This document shows, one piece after another, positions 1-12,319 of a stretch of DNA of 64,000 nt. Positions within the stretch are counted from its first letter, which is position 1. Each line of letters starts with the position of its first letter. The notes beneath the pieces were generated by a model that saw nothing but the letters and a program-made list of their open reading frames with translations, had not been told where the DNA came from and made no database searches. The DNA is from Planoprotostelium fungivorum (taxonomy: Eukaryota > Evosea > Variosea > Cavosteliida > Cavosteliaceae): positions 62,001-126,000 of the forward strand of contig MDYQ01000053.1 of NCBI GenBank assembly GCA_003024175.1. Reading direction: 5' to 3'. Made by a program: the position numbers and the translations under genes.

Positions 1-492
1 TCCGGTTGATCTCGCGCGTGATTGGATCCTTCATTCCAGGAATCATGAAGCTTAAAGCTGAAAGCTACCGAAGCAGCAGGAGTGAATGTCGGCTGTGTAT
101 GGATATCTTGAGCGGGAATAGGATGTTCTGCACGGATGGCTGCAGAGATCTTCCAAGAATGAGGTCTGCTGAGGGTTGTGGCGACTAATGAACCAGTGTT
201 CGAGTGCATTGCAGAGGAAGCATCGAGTGGATCGATCAACGGTAAACCCAGTTCTTCTTCAGAATATGGTGTCTCAGTGTGGGGAAGAAGTGAAGCTGAC
301 TGTTCATGGTGCTGATCGTCGCTCTCCTCCTTGTGAAGGATGCTGTCAAAGTCGTTCGTATCTGCGGTGTCGCTCTGTTGGGAGGGTATAAAGTCTTCAG
401 ACAAGTCGTCGTCCTCTAAAAATTGCAGCAGAGATGCTGGTCGACTATAGCCAATGGATCTAATGAGCTTGATAAGGACGATGAAGTCGATT
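1..492 (-). CDS. Acidic hypothetical protein, partial (3' end off window)
   Basis: Read on the minus strand, a single frame stays open from about 492 to base 1 (about 163 codons). It begins after a possible acceptor near 493 and reads through the window edge, so the stop is missing. The first 30 residues are hydrophobic and basic, including LIKLIRSIGYSRPASLLQFL. An acidic Ser/Asp/Glu-rich stretch follows (LEDDDLSEDFIPSQQSD), then a Ser/Thr/Pro/His-rich region. Composition resembles a disordered regulatory or nuclear protein, but I recognise no domain. Upstream exons are unresolved; a different minus-strand frame at 416-634 is probably not coding. The open frame is seen directly; calling it a gene is an inference from its length and composition. 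Confidence 0.5.
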
Positions 493-783
493 CTTTACCT
501 CTCACCCGCTCATGAACTGTATCACACTTTCTTCCCTCTATTAGCTGTACGCTTTGGCAAGCCATTCCAACCAAAAAGTTTGGGCCTCCTCCTCGTGAAC
601 AAGAGAGACCAGTATAGAGATGTCGATTTCTCACATTTTTGACAGGTGAACCAGATGCCCGGTTGCTATGGGCGACTTCTGGCTAATGGGGTTTAGAGGT
701 GACGATTCATCGCTTTAAGTCTGAAGGGGAGGAATAAAACGCTGGAGCGTATGGAAGTGCTCAGGACGAAGCGAATTCATCTC
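493..783. other. Spacer without a supported gene
   Basis: I see no open frame with convincing composition here. It probably holds the 5' exons or leader of the minus-strand gene at 1-492. Confidence 0.3.
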
Positions 784-1098
784 TCAGACTCTTCGTTTAA
801 TCAAACGGAGAGCGAAGTGCTCGATGTCGTTGACGACAGCTCCACCCTCCATCAGCGAAGCCCTATGGACCTCCAAGGAGAAAAGGAGACCATGTTGTCG
901 GCTTGTATTCTGAATATCAATATTAATATGATACGTATTCAGAAAGCAACATCAGTCACCTCGATGATGATGTCTGAGACAATGATCGTCTCGGCCTGTA
1001 TCAAGAATGATCCGTAGAAGAAGAATAGCCTCTTCAAGCGGCGGCACAAACTCTTCAAAGCTGGCTGTCCTTGCCAGATCACGCAGGTCAACAAACAT
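784..1098 (-). CDS. Possible small hypothetical gene
   Basis: An ATG at 1098 opens an exon of about 46 codons with plausible composition (MFVDLRDLARTASFEEFVPP, then an acidic/leucine-rich helix). A GTGACT donor and TTCAG acceptor follow. A further coding-like stretch near 784-860 (SLMEGGAVVNDIEHFALRL) ends at a TGA at 784. The frames do not join cleanly with the splice sites I can see, so the model is weak. No family recognised. It may instead be the 5' part of the acidic gene to its left. Confidence 0.25.
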
Positions 1099-1155
1099 AA
1101 TCGAACATCATGTTACATGATCTCTGTTTTATATACAATACTATACAAGTTCACT

Positions 1156-1898
1156 CTAGAACTTCCTCCTTGCCAGTTTGTCTCGCTGCACCCTCGCATC
1201 GTTTAACAGCAATCGAACCACCGTATGATGGCAATTGTGCGACGCCCAAACGAGAGCGAAGTCATCGTTGGCCGCTGGATTTACCCTCTTGTCTCTCATC
1301 AGCATGGTGACGATCTCAATGTGTCCATTGTGTGAAGCCCACTGGATGGCATAGTTGTCGTTGTCCGATGGGTCGACCCTCTCGTCTTCTAAGAGAATCT
1401 TTACCACTTCGTGGTCGCCAGAGTGGGCGGCGTGCTGCAAGGCGGAGTTGTTGCGGGCGGCAGGATTGCAGGATGAATGATTCAATAGGGTCTTGAGGAT
1501 GGACGGCTGGCTGCCAACCCGGACCGCATGCAGGAAGACTTCCGTTCGATCGCAGAGGGTTCGGGGGAGTAAGAATGATACGTGGAATTCACGATTTCGA
1601 TTGAGCGCGCGGACGAGGTGGATGTTGTTGATGACGTAGATCTTGTCGACTGTGAGGTTCAGTCAGGAGATGGGAGGTGTGGAATGTGATAATCGAGCTC
1701 ACCTATCTCCTTCCATAACTGACACACAGAACGTGCCCTGACGTAAGATTGATCTCTCACGTTCGTAGGCCCCGTTTTTAGAAGCACCCCCAGAATGGCT
1801 AGTGTATCGTCATACGAGCACAGGACGCCAGAAACGTGTTCTTCTTCATTAGGTTGTCCTTCGATCTGGTATACAACCTCTTCTCTTTGCATGTTCAC
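1156..1898 (-). CDS. Ankyrin-repeat protein
   Basis: Two exons (1703-1898 and 1156-1649) are separated by a 53-nt GT-AG intron and give a 229-aa protein with a closed frame. The N-terminal 70 residues contain a short helix with a W-K pair (VCQLWKEI), a little like an F-box-type helix. The rest has ankyrin repeats with the usual core, for example NNSALQHAAHSGDHEVVKIL, NYAIQWASHNGHIEIVTMLM and DFALVWASHNCHHTVVRLLL. Two repeats have WASHNGH/WASHNCH where LAAxxGH is typical, a variant I associate with amoebozoan ankyrin families (memory, not checked). Ankyrin repeats mediate protein binding; no partner can be inferred. The ATG at 1898 has another in-frame ATG two codons on, so the exact start is uncertain. 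Confidence 0.75.
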
Positions 1899-2315
1899 GC
1901 GATGTTCGTGGTGTGGGAACTGAAGTCAGTCCAGTCCGAACTGAAATTTCTTCCGCATTGGAATGAAAGCTGTTCGGAATTCCGTAGCTTCAGTCTACTT
2001 CCAAGGATCGACCCGTATCCTCTCCACGCCGTGCATCATCATGAGCGACATCGTCTTCTATATTCACATTCTGAAGGAATACATTCATTTCTTATATCAC
2101 AGACAGAAACGCAAAGATGGAGACCTCTTTTTGTTTTGTTACCGATGAACTGTTTCTTCATATCATTAACGAAAACAGCGATAGAGACTGCGTGTAGCGG
2201 TCTGTGTTTGAAACGGTTTACAGTATCTAACTTGATGCACAAAAGAATAGCGTCGTCTACACCTTACTCTTTCTTTGAATACAATTTCGAGTCATACGAT
2301 ACACATCACATCATC

Positions 2316-3136
2316 ATGGAACAAAGCAATACGACACTCACATTCGGTGCCGAACATCCTGGATTACTCGGTCTCGTCTCCGTAATCGCGACCTTCCTTT
2401 CCATCGGTCTCTGTGCTTCTCCATAGTGAGATTCGATGTCCATGTCGATGTTCTGAACGATGCAGCAAATCGATTCGAGACATACAAACGACAGGAACAA
2501 CGGGTACTGTCCCATGGTTGCCCCTATTTTTCAATCTGTTCAACTCCATTTTGGCCTCTCTGTATGGCTACGTCAGCGGAAATTCAACCGTCCTCTATGT
2601 GAACACCATCAACATCTTCACTTCGTCTTATTTCGTCTTTATATACTACGTCTATTCCAAGGACAAGGTGGGTTCTTTTGCGAGATTGGGGACGATCTGA
2701 TATCACGTCAGAACAATGTTCTCATGTGGTTGAGTGGAGGTGCTTTGTTCGTTCTAGCTCTCCTCTATCACATATCGGTCCGTGTTGATACCGAATCGGC
2801 ACAGACACACATTGGTATCATCTCTAACCTCTTCACTCTCTGCATGTTCGCGGCCCCATTGGCCACGATGGTGAATCCATCAAAATATCCATCTGATCGT
2901 CATCGCAGGGAACCGTGATTCGAACTCGCGATGCCTCTTCCATCATCAAACTCTTGGCCATCACATCCTTCGCTTGTTCTGTATCGTGGTTGATTTTCGG
3001 TCTGATGGTGGAAGACATCTACATCCAACTCCCCAACTTTGTTGGTCTCATCCTCTCTGGGCTGCAGATTGGTCTCGTCTATACGTACGGAGCTCGACCT
3101 CTTTCGGAGAAAGCGCTGCCAGAATACATGATGTGA
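2316..3136 (+). CDS. SWEET-family sugar transporter (MtN3/saliva)
   Basis: Four exons (2316-2425, 2466-2667, 2712-2870, 2909-3136) with introns of 40, 44 and 38 nt give 232 aa, the usual SWEET size. SWEETs are membrane uniporters that move mono- or disaccharides down their gradient; they fold as two three-helix bundles joined by a linker helix. The first bundle shows the ASP turn followed by the conserved TGTVPWLPLFFN segment. The second shows FAAPLATM, then VIRTRDASS and the closing helix LPNFVGLILSGLQIGLVYTYG, all family hallmarks. The C-terminal tail is short (about 13 residues). The membrane (plasma or vacuolar) cannot be told. Family assignment is firm; substrate is unknown. Confidence 0.88.
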
Positions 3137-3636
3137 ACTCTGCATGTCTCGTGAATGATCTCGCTTGCGATTCATGTGATGAACCGGATCTGATCTTCCT
3201 CTTCGTATACAGCAGCAGCTCTTCCAATCGCTGGGGCCGTCAGATGCTCTCTAAAGACAAAGGTGGTGCGTGCTCTACACCCTCACGAAGCAGAGATCGG
3301 AAAGTGGTGAAGAAGGTGGACCGCTGAGATTGAGGTAGAGGGGAATCGAACGGTGATAGTGCGTCGTACCGTTCTGAAGCACACGGTGAGGTGTCACGGC
3401 AGTGTGCTCAACACGATGATCCCACGCTTGCATGACTCGAAAACTCAGCAGCAATACGGTCCAAGATACCGATGAGGGACAGAAGATAGGCCATATTCAT
3501 ATCGTGTCTGTTGATCTGTGAAGCTATAGCACAGATCGGGATACTCACCACTTACGCAGATCGATTTTCATTGAAAACGTAGATAGGATCGAAAAATCAG
3601 TAAATCCACTATTCTCCAGGAAGCACATCGGTATCG
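3137..3636. other. Spacer between transporter and histidine kinase
   Basis: A frame on plus crosses the transporter's last exon and runs to 3327, but its composition (Ser/Arg-rich, basic end) looks like a shadow. I see no other gene. The last 100 bases should hold the kinase promoter; no clear TATA box is visible. Confidence 0.4.
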
Positions 3637-6600
3637 ATGGACATCTTAGACAGCAATGACTCTGGGCAAATTGACCGGAACATTCAGCTGACGGAGTGTA
3701 TCCATCAAGGAGAGACAACTACGATATGGAGGGCTATACGAGAGGAAAATCGGGAGAGATTAGTAGTCAAGTTGGAGAGGGGGACAGACACGAATAGACT
3801 CTACAAAGAATGGACGTTTGCTAAGAAGTTGAGGGGAACATCTTGCATAGTTGATTATGAGGGAGTGGGCTGGCATTCGGGGCACCCTTGTTTGGTGATG
3901 AAGGACGAGCAGAACCTTTTCTCCTTAGAATCCGTGAGTGGCTGCTTTTCATCGTTACTGAAGATGTTCAGGTCAAATTTTCGGTTTTAGACGTAGTTCA
4001 CATAGGTCTGCAGGTAGATACCATTACTATTTCCCATCACCACTCATTCTGATCAGATCGTCGACGCCATTCGAATCATCCATGGTAGGGGGACGTTACA
4101 CCATTCTCTATCTCCTCGACACATTCTGTGGGACGGCTCCCTCGATCACCCCGTCAAACTCATAGACTTTCGGAATGCTTGCATCTCTTCCAAACATCGG
4201 ATCGGTGAGATCAACACGCGATTGGACATAGAGAAATTACGTTGGCTACCTTCTGAACAACTCGGGCGTACAAACAAGGTTCGGATCATGATCCACACAC
4301 ACGATACATCCGATCGTGAACTTGACATGATCTGATTTCCATGCAGGAAGCCGATTATCGAGCGGACTTCTATTCTTTCGGAGCCATCTTATACAAGTTG
4401 GCGACAGGATCACATCATGTGACTTCCAATGATACAGCGGATGTCATCTATGCCATCATGGCGGGTAATGTCAGAGAACCTTCACAGATCAACGACAAGA
4501 TTCCAGCGCGATTGAACAAGGTGAAACTTTGATCCCATTGCCAAACTGATCCGATCAGATGATCATGAAGTTGCTCTCGAAAGATGCGAGCGACCGCTAT
4601 CAGTCGACTTACGGCATTAAATACGATCTACAACTGTGTTTGGGTGATATCAAAACATTTCATCCGTTCGTCTCGACTCACTTTTTTAGATGAAAAGACT
4701 GCATCTACAACGCGATTGGCTGAGAAGGATATTCCCACTACTTTTCAGCCACCCACTCGGTGAGCATCTACCTTCTCAGAAATTTCCGCGAAAATTTCAG
4801 TCAAGCTTCTGAGAAATATCTGACACATCGTAGGATCTACGGAAGAACGAAAGAAAAGAATCAGATGATGGAGCAATACAATCGGCTCGTTGTAGATATC
4901 ACATCCGACAGCCTCATCTTATTATCCGGCGCCAGCGGTGTGGGAAAGACAAGTCTCGTCCAATCGGTATTTCCACCAGATTTCACTCGATCTTCTGACT
5001 CCTATGACAGATGCTTCTAGAATCCACCAAGAGACATCACTGGCACGTCAGCACGAAGCCAGATCAGTACACACTAGGCACACCTTATTCCAGTCTGTGT
5101 CAGCTGATCGTCTCTCTATTGAACAAGACTCTCGCTCTCGATGCGGAGAAGCTGGAAAAAGTCAAGAAGAGCCTGGACAGAGTTTTGGCGGGAAAAGCGA
5201 AGCCACTGGTCGACTTATTACCCGAGGTAAGACCATTTCAATCCCATCCAAAATGAATTTATATCGATCCGAACGCGTTGTAGATGGAGGGTCTCATTGG
5301 AATGCAACCCGCGGTCACGGAAGTAGGACCCAACGAGTGTTACAATCGATTGAAACTCCTCTTCCACACCTTCCTCTCCACACTGGCCGTTCAACAGGGT
5401 CCTATCATCCTCTACTTCGATGACATCCAGGTGAAAATTGGCTCGTTGTAGAGAGACACTGACGGGGTAGTGGGCGGATGATTTCTCCTTGAAGATGATG
5501 TTGGATTTATCCGGAGACGTTCTGCCGCAGATGATATTGATCATGGCCTACCGAACCGGAGAGGTGAAATTTCGTCGAGATTCCATATCATATCATGTCA
5601 CAAGAACACAATCATATATGTTATACAATCATAAACGTTAGAATTTCAATATAAATGTTCGCAAACAAAATACGTGAACTGAAATGTGAAACAGTTGAAG
5701 AATGAGACGCTCCATCTCATCGACCAAGTGAAAGAGAAACGAGCGGTACTTCATTTGGAGCTTCCACCCCTATCCACCACCGAGGTGATGTGTCACGTGG
5801 CATACAAATGTGACTCGTTGTAGATCGAGGAATGGATGATATCATCGATGAGGTCTTACCGAGACGATGTGGCGCAGCTATCAGATGTCATCCGGCAGAA
5901 AACAGAAGGAAATCCATTCGATATTTCCACCTTCGTTTCATTGCTATGCGACCGAGAAATCTTATCCTTCGATCACGATCACGGTGAGTCATGGTTCCAT
6001 TCAGATGAACCGGTTGTAGATGGATCGTCCGCTGACGAGGTGTAGGCCATTGGAAGTGGGATCTTTTGAATGTGAAGGGAATGCCGACTATGGAAAATGC
6101 GTCGAAAATGATGACGTCACGCATGGAGCAGCTGAATCCTCAGACTCGATCGGTGAGCCCACATTTTCAACTTGAAGTTTCAACTTGAAGTGATCCTCAC
6201 GAGAGTAGATGCTTTCGTTCGCTGCCATTGCGGGAGAGCAGTGTGATTTGGACATGTTGACTCAACTGACAGAGTGGGATCTACAACACGTGGTGAAATA
6301 CGTGTGGCCAGCAGTGAGAGGTGAAAACATCTCATCATCGTTCTGATGTGTACTCATCACCTCGCACCAACATCATCACATCATCACATCATCAAATCAT
6401 CACATCATCACATCATCACCGTATCATCACATCATCACAGCAACATCACATCATCACATCAACATTATTTGGCATCATTCTGACAATTCTCCAGATGGAT
6501 TCCTACTCATGAAGGGCGGTGGTGAATACAGCCTCGAATTCGGCGAAGAATCGGAGATCCGAAAATTAGCCTCCAGCCCGCTTCGGTTTGTCCATCGACT

Positions 6601-9600
6601 TTCCCCCTTCTCACTCCTTCTCAGATTTCCTCACGATCGTGTACAACGTGCCGCCTTCGATCTCATTTCCCCAGTCGACTTACCTCGCTTCCACTTACTC
6701 ATCGCGAGAATCCTCAACCTGAGATCATCATCAGCGTCATCATCATCATCGGCATCGGACCTCCTTCTGTTCGATTGCCTCACTCACTATCTACAATGCG
6801 AATCGCTACTCACTGATGAAGGAGAGAGGTGAAATTTCGAGGAATTTTCTAGGAAATTTCTGAAGAGTAAAGGTTGAACGTGTGTCAAATGTGTGACGTA
6901 GGGGCACACAGGGCGGCCAGTAACTCTGCGTACTCGGGAGCAAACAGTTACGCATCCCTTGGAGTCCGATTACTACCCGAAAACTCGTGGAAAACTCACT
7001 ACGAACTGTCACTTCGCTTGCGCAAGGTGAAAAGTAACGGAGTGATTTTTTGACTCGTTGTAGATCCTCGTGTGGACGGAGTATCTCTGTGAGAGGTACG
7101 ATAAGGCCGAGGCAATGTACGAAGATATCATGAGTCACTGTCAGAGCACGCAAGATAAGATATCTGTGTGTCGAATCCAAATCGAGCAGTACGAACAACA
7201 GAATCGGTTCGTCCTCTCTTTTCTCAATTTTCTCATCTTCTTTATTTTCCATTTCCATTCTATTTCTCTCGATGTCTTCAAATCAATGTTCCTCTCATTT
7301 GTCATAGATTTATGGATTGTTTGAACGTGGGCATCAAGTGCTTATCGTGGCTCTCGCTCGACTTGTATTCACCCACCGCTGACTCCACTATCATCCAAGA
7401 AAGACTGACCGCAGAGAGTGACAAGCTGTACACCTTCCTGGCAGGTAGAAAGGTGAAGTACTCCCGATCGCTGATCAGATCACGTGACGTCACACAGACA
7501 TCTGATCTGTACGATCTACCGGAAGTAACGGACAACTTGATGAGAGAGGCACAGTCCATCTTCAATTTGATATGGACAAGCAGCTACTGCATTGGTGATG
7601 CCATCGATCTGATTCATTCTCATCGATACGCATTGATCTTCTTCGTCTCATGCCGAGCAGGAAATCCGACGTTCTGTGGATATCTTTCGACGTTTGCCCT
7701 CAACTTGTCTCTGTCTTGTGGTCTGTCCATGGTGAGATGATGCATCAAATCATCTGATCACATCTGATCACATCTGATCACATCTGATCACACCTGATCA
7801 CATCTGATCTCATCTGATCACCTCTGATCACACCTGATCACATCCGATCACATCTGATCACATCTGATCTCATCTGATCTCATCTGATCACATCCGATCT
7901 CATCTGATCTCACGTGTCCTTCGATTTACATCCGACAGGAATCACCGACAGCTCTCTGCAATTTCGCGTTCACTCGTCACGATACATCACAAGCGAAATT
8001 GACTTTCGATTTGGCTTCTCTGGCCATCTCCCTCCTCAAATCGAGATTTCCCAACGAACGCCAGAGGTGATGTTATGTGAATCAAGTTCCATCACATCAT
8101 CATCGATATCACGATCCAACATCGACGATGTGGATGATGCGCTGATTCCAACAGTTATCGATGTCAATCCGTCTTTGCTTGCGGCATCAGTCCACGCATC
8201 ATGCCCTTGTCACAATCCGTCACCCTCCTGGATGTCAACTTCAAAGTGGCTTGGGAGAGGGGAGACGTAACGTACGCCGCTTACATCTGTCACCAAGCTC
8301 TCACCTATCGTTACTACAGGTGAGAGAATTCGTCGATCTACAACGAGGTGAGATTTTTCTAGTGGGAGACCACTGCGAGAGGCTTCGGCTGTGTACGAGC
8401 GTCACGTAAAATTCCTGGAAAAGTACAACCCCATGGCCCTGGGATATTGTCACGGTATCACCTCTGCCCTGAGATATCACCTAGGAGTGAGTGTGATGTC
8501 GTACGTAAATCCACTGACGCGTTGTAGAACGACACCCTGACCGAAGAACAATTCCTCTCCAAGAACGACAACATCTTGAACCGAGGCATGTGGTACATAG
8601 GAAAGACACAGACGTTGATCTGGTTGAACGATGTGACCCCCAGCGAACAATTTCGCATCGTCGATACGTGTCTGCAGTGAGACATCATCGATGTGAATAT
8701 TGATTTCATCTCATGTGACGTAGATTCATGGCCATTGCAACGGGATACACGACGACAGAGACACTCTTCTGTGCGTGTTTCGTTCTATTGAGATGCCTCC
8801 GATCTCGTTTCATCTCTACCTTACCTCGAGTGAGAATTTTCCACGATCTTCCACCGAAATTTCTCGGAAATATCTAACTCTCGGAGTAGAACAGACAAGA
8901 AGAGACGAGAGAGAGGATCGAGATGGTGATGAATCACATGAGGGAAGTCACGAAAATGAGTCAAGTCAACAACCAACACAAGCTGTCGATATTAGAGGGC
9001 ATGATCGCTTGGAACGATGGAAGGATGATGGATGTCATATCACACCTGGAGGCTGCCGCCGAACAAGCGAGAGAAGGAATGGTGATTCATTATCAGGTGA
9101 GATGAACGGTCGAAATACTTCGGCATAGATGTTAACAGATGTCGATCGTTGTGAATCGATATTTCGAACGATGAACTGTGTATCTCATCGGTATAGAATG
9201 AACAGATCACTCATCATCTCCATGTCATATGAGATATCACCACGACGTGAAAACTCAATGAAATTTCTCCAGGCCCTAGCCAACGAATTATCCGCCCACG
9301 TTTGGAAGAGCTTAGGAAAAATGCGTTACGCAGATTTCAACCACAGAGAAGCTCTACGCCTGTACGACATGTGGGGATCAAAGGCAAAGACCTCTCAACT
9401 ATCCAAACACTCCACCCCCCTCACTTCACCGGTCATGGCTGACGACGATTCACTCTTGGACATGGAGGTAGACGTAACATCGAAGACATGTCGACGTTGA
9501 CACGTGCAGGTTGTCGCGAAATCGACAAAAGTAGTCACGGCCGATATGAACCTCGAACAGATGCTAGATGCCATGTTGAAATTGGTCATTCAAAATTCCG

Positions 9601-12319
9601 CAGCTCAGAGAGGTGATCTATCTACAACGTGCCATACGTAACTCGAAATCTCCAGCGTTCTTCCTGTTACCCGACGGTGACGGAGATCTACTGCTGCTGG
9701 CCGAAGGAAATTCCGAGGGATTTACGGTGAATTCTCTGCGAGTTTCACGCTTGTCATCCCTCATACCCTACCCTCACCACGTCATCCATCGCGTGGCGCG
9801 ATCGCAGAAACAAGTCATCGTCGAGCACGCGTCAGTCGACCTCCCCCTCTTGGGAATCGAAATCGACGCGTACATCCAAGTGAGAGGAAATATCTCGATG
9901 TCAATCTCTGATTTGACGAGGTCAATCAAGTCAAATCGATCATGTGTCTACCCATCGTGATGAAGGGGAAAGAGCAATCGAAGGGAGAGATGAAAGCTGT
10001 CATTTATCTAGACAGCAGTATGTCTGAGGGTGTCTTCAGCGAGAAGAGAGCCAAAGTGGTGCGAATCATCGCATCGCAGATGGTCGTATTGCTCGAAAAT
10101 GCGAAATTCGCACAATTGCTGGAGAGTGAGAGAAAGTGAGATACATTCTCATCTGAAACATCTTTCATCTTTTTCTAGACGATATATATACTATTTTTTT
10201 GTACTTTTATCACTCACTATATCGTTGTAGATCGAAAGAACTCGTCGGCGAATTAGAATTGAATCGAAAGAGCTTGGAAGAATTTATCGACGTACTTTGC
10301 CACGGTGAATTGAAACGGTGTCATACATTGACTCTGACGCAACCATTTTAGAGTTGAGAAATCCACTGAATGGAATCTACGGCAGCAAACAATTATTGGA
10401 AGAGAACGTGGAGCGCTTGAAATCGAGAGCGAAGACGAGAGATGCAGAAGACATCCGAATCATGAGAGAAATCGAAGAGGTGATGATTCATCCATACCAT
10501 CATGAAGATCCATACACAACACATCGTGATGACACATCACATCGTGATGACACAACACATCGTGACACGAGACAGTTGACCGAAGCCATATCCATCTCGT
10601 GCGACCACTTGAAAGAGATCGTCGATACCGTCCTCCATTCTTCAAAGATGAACATCAACGCGAAGCAGATCGATTTGAGAGAGATTCCGTTCCGCCCTGC
10701 AGCTGTCATGAGAAAGGTGATGACCTCATCGTGATGACCTCATCGTGACGTCATCTGACGTCATCAGGTGGAGTTGATGTTCCACGCGAGGATGATCGAA
10801 AAGGGATTCCAGTGGTCGTGTAACTCTGCAGATCCGTTGCTGCAGGATCTGTCTGTTATCGGTGATCCACAGAGATTATCACAGGTGATCTACAATCCAT
10901 CGAGATACCTCAACGACATGACTTGTGATCTGACGCGTTGTAGATATTGATCAATTTGATATCGAATTCGGTCAAATTTACGGAGAAGGGAGGAGTTACG
11001 GTCATGTGTGGGTGCGAGAGATTGGATGAAGAGTCGAGGAAGAAAAACGACATCGATGATATCTGGTTGAAAGATGCAGAGGAGAAGGTCATTTTATCTT
11101 TCGAGGTGAACGCATCGTGATGATCATCGTGATCCCATCATCATCGTCATCGTGATCGTGACGATCATCGCACTGGCACACCGATCGCACTCGATCGCGA
11201 TGACATCATCGCATGTCATTCATCCATTGCATCACCTCCATCGACTCATCGAGATGAGCTATCCCATGACATGAACTGATGACAACATAGGTCCGTGACA
11301 CTGGAATCGGATTGACCGAAGAAGAAGCGAAGAACCTCTTCAAACGTTTCTCACAAGCCAACTCCGAAATTTCGGGTAAATACGGAGGCTCCGGTCTCGG
11401 CCTCAACATCACGAAGGAAATCGTCGAGAGAATGGGCGGGAAGGTGACAATTCAAATTTCGAATTTCGACCGTTGACGTGTGCAGATCACCATGGAGAGC
11501 CGTTTGGGAATAGGCACGGCTGTTCAATTCTTCGTCTTGTGTAGATTATCTGCGAACCACTCGGACAAAGCGGTGGCCACTCAGCCGGCTTTAAAGAAGA
11601 GGAAGATGGAAGTCCAGGTGATGACGTCATAGACGTACGTTACGTGACTTCTGACAGTTGGCAACCGTGTCGCACGGTCTCGGAAAGTCCGTGTTGGTTG
11701 TGGAAGATAATCCGATCAATTGGAAACTGCTGAAGAAGATATTGGAGGCGGTGGGATATCACGTAGAGGTGAGAATCTGACGATCTACAACGGTGTAGAT
11801 GGATGACGTGGGGTAGGTGGCCGTGAACGGTAAAGAAGCTTGGGATCGCGTGTGTGCTCTGTACAGCTCTCGATCCACCATGTTCCATTGCATTCTCATG
11901 GACTTCGAAATGCCGGTGAGTTTTAATGTCTTCGACCTCGTGGAATCTTATTCGTTTTATTTCTGACAAAGGAAAAGGTGATGAACGGTGTGGAGTGCAC
12001 ACAGAAGATCCGACAATTGGAGAAGGAGAATTCGCATCCGGCGGTGCCCATCATCGGAGTATCAGCCAACGCGAGATCGGCGCACACACAGATAGCCATC
12101 GATATCGGTAAATCATCAACTGATCGCGTCACCACCACATTGTCATCCATCACATCATCACCATCCACCACATCTCTTCTATCAACATGCACGAGGTCTG
12201 ACGCATGATCAGGCATGAACTCTTACGTGACGAAACCCTTTCAGAAGCAAGACATCTACACGGCCATCGACCAAGAAGCTTACCTGACCACGATGAGAGG
12301 AAAGACCGGAAACTCGTAG
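3637..12319 (+). CDS. Giant hybrid histidine kinase (kinase-like, AAA ATPase, GAF, HisKA, HATPase, receiver)
   Basis: Membrane-free sensor kinase; the layout matches fission-yeast Mak2/Mak3-type hybrid kinases (family knowledge). I derive 41 exons summing to 1943 codons (1942 aa). Exon ends: 3637-3933, 3972-4013, 4057-4278, 4347-4520, 4559-4643, 4690-4759, 4834-4966, 5011-5226, 5284-5430, 5471-5563, 5695-5784, 5824-5983, 6046-6152, 6209-6320, 6495-6585, 6625-6828, 6873-7025, 7063-7206, 7308-7452, 7498-7731, 7939-8066, 8155-8319, 8363-8486, 8528-8676, 8724-8774, 8895-9096, 9273-9467, 9510-9612, 9656-9879, 9921-10135, 10231-10304, 10352-10479, 10576-10716, 10768-10884, 10944-11105, 11291-11443, 11486-11617, 11658-11768, 11817-11915, 11978-12107, 12213-12319. 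Kinase-like domain about 15-270 has LHHSLSPRHIL for HRD and IDFR for DFG, so it is probably inactive. ATPase: Walker A GASGVGKTS 328-336, Walker B ILYFDD about 455-460. Helical region about 600-1300; GAF about 1312-1490. HisKA His1516 in CHELRNPLNG; N box from 1646; DTGIG and GGSGLGL (1731-1737) for ATP. Receiver: ED 1810-1811, phospho-acceptor Asp1860, Lys1915. All phosphorelay residues are present. Confidence 0.9.
6341..6475 (+). repeat. ATC-triplet-rich stretch inside an intron
   Basis: Most of the 174-nt intron 6321-6494 of the histidine kinase gene is made of catcat/catcac units (microsatellite-like). It is three to four times longer than the gene's usual introns, so the extra length is repeat expansion. 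No coding role. Confidence 0.8.
7746..7912 (+). repeat. Decamer tandem repeat in an intron
   Basis: About 16 head-to-tail copies of a 10-bp unit close to catctgatca fill the 207-nt intron 7732-7938. Each unit carries TGATCA or TGATCT. Copies differ by single bases (acc for atc, tccg for tctg), so the array is not freshly made. It lies in the ATPase-to-GAF part of the histidine kinase gene. Confidence 0.85.

Noticed and set aside
2974-3327. Plus-strand frame overlapping the SWEET gene
   Set aside because: Different frame from the clear transporter exon and unnatural composition.
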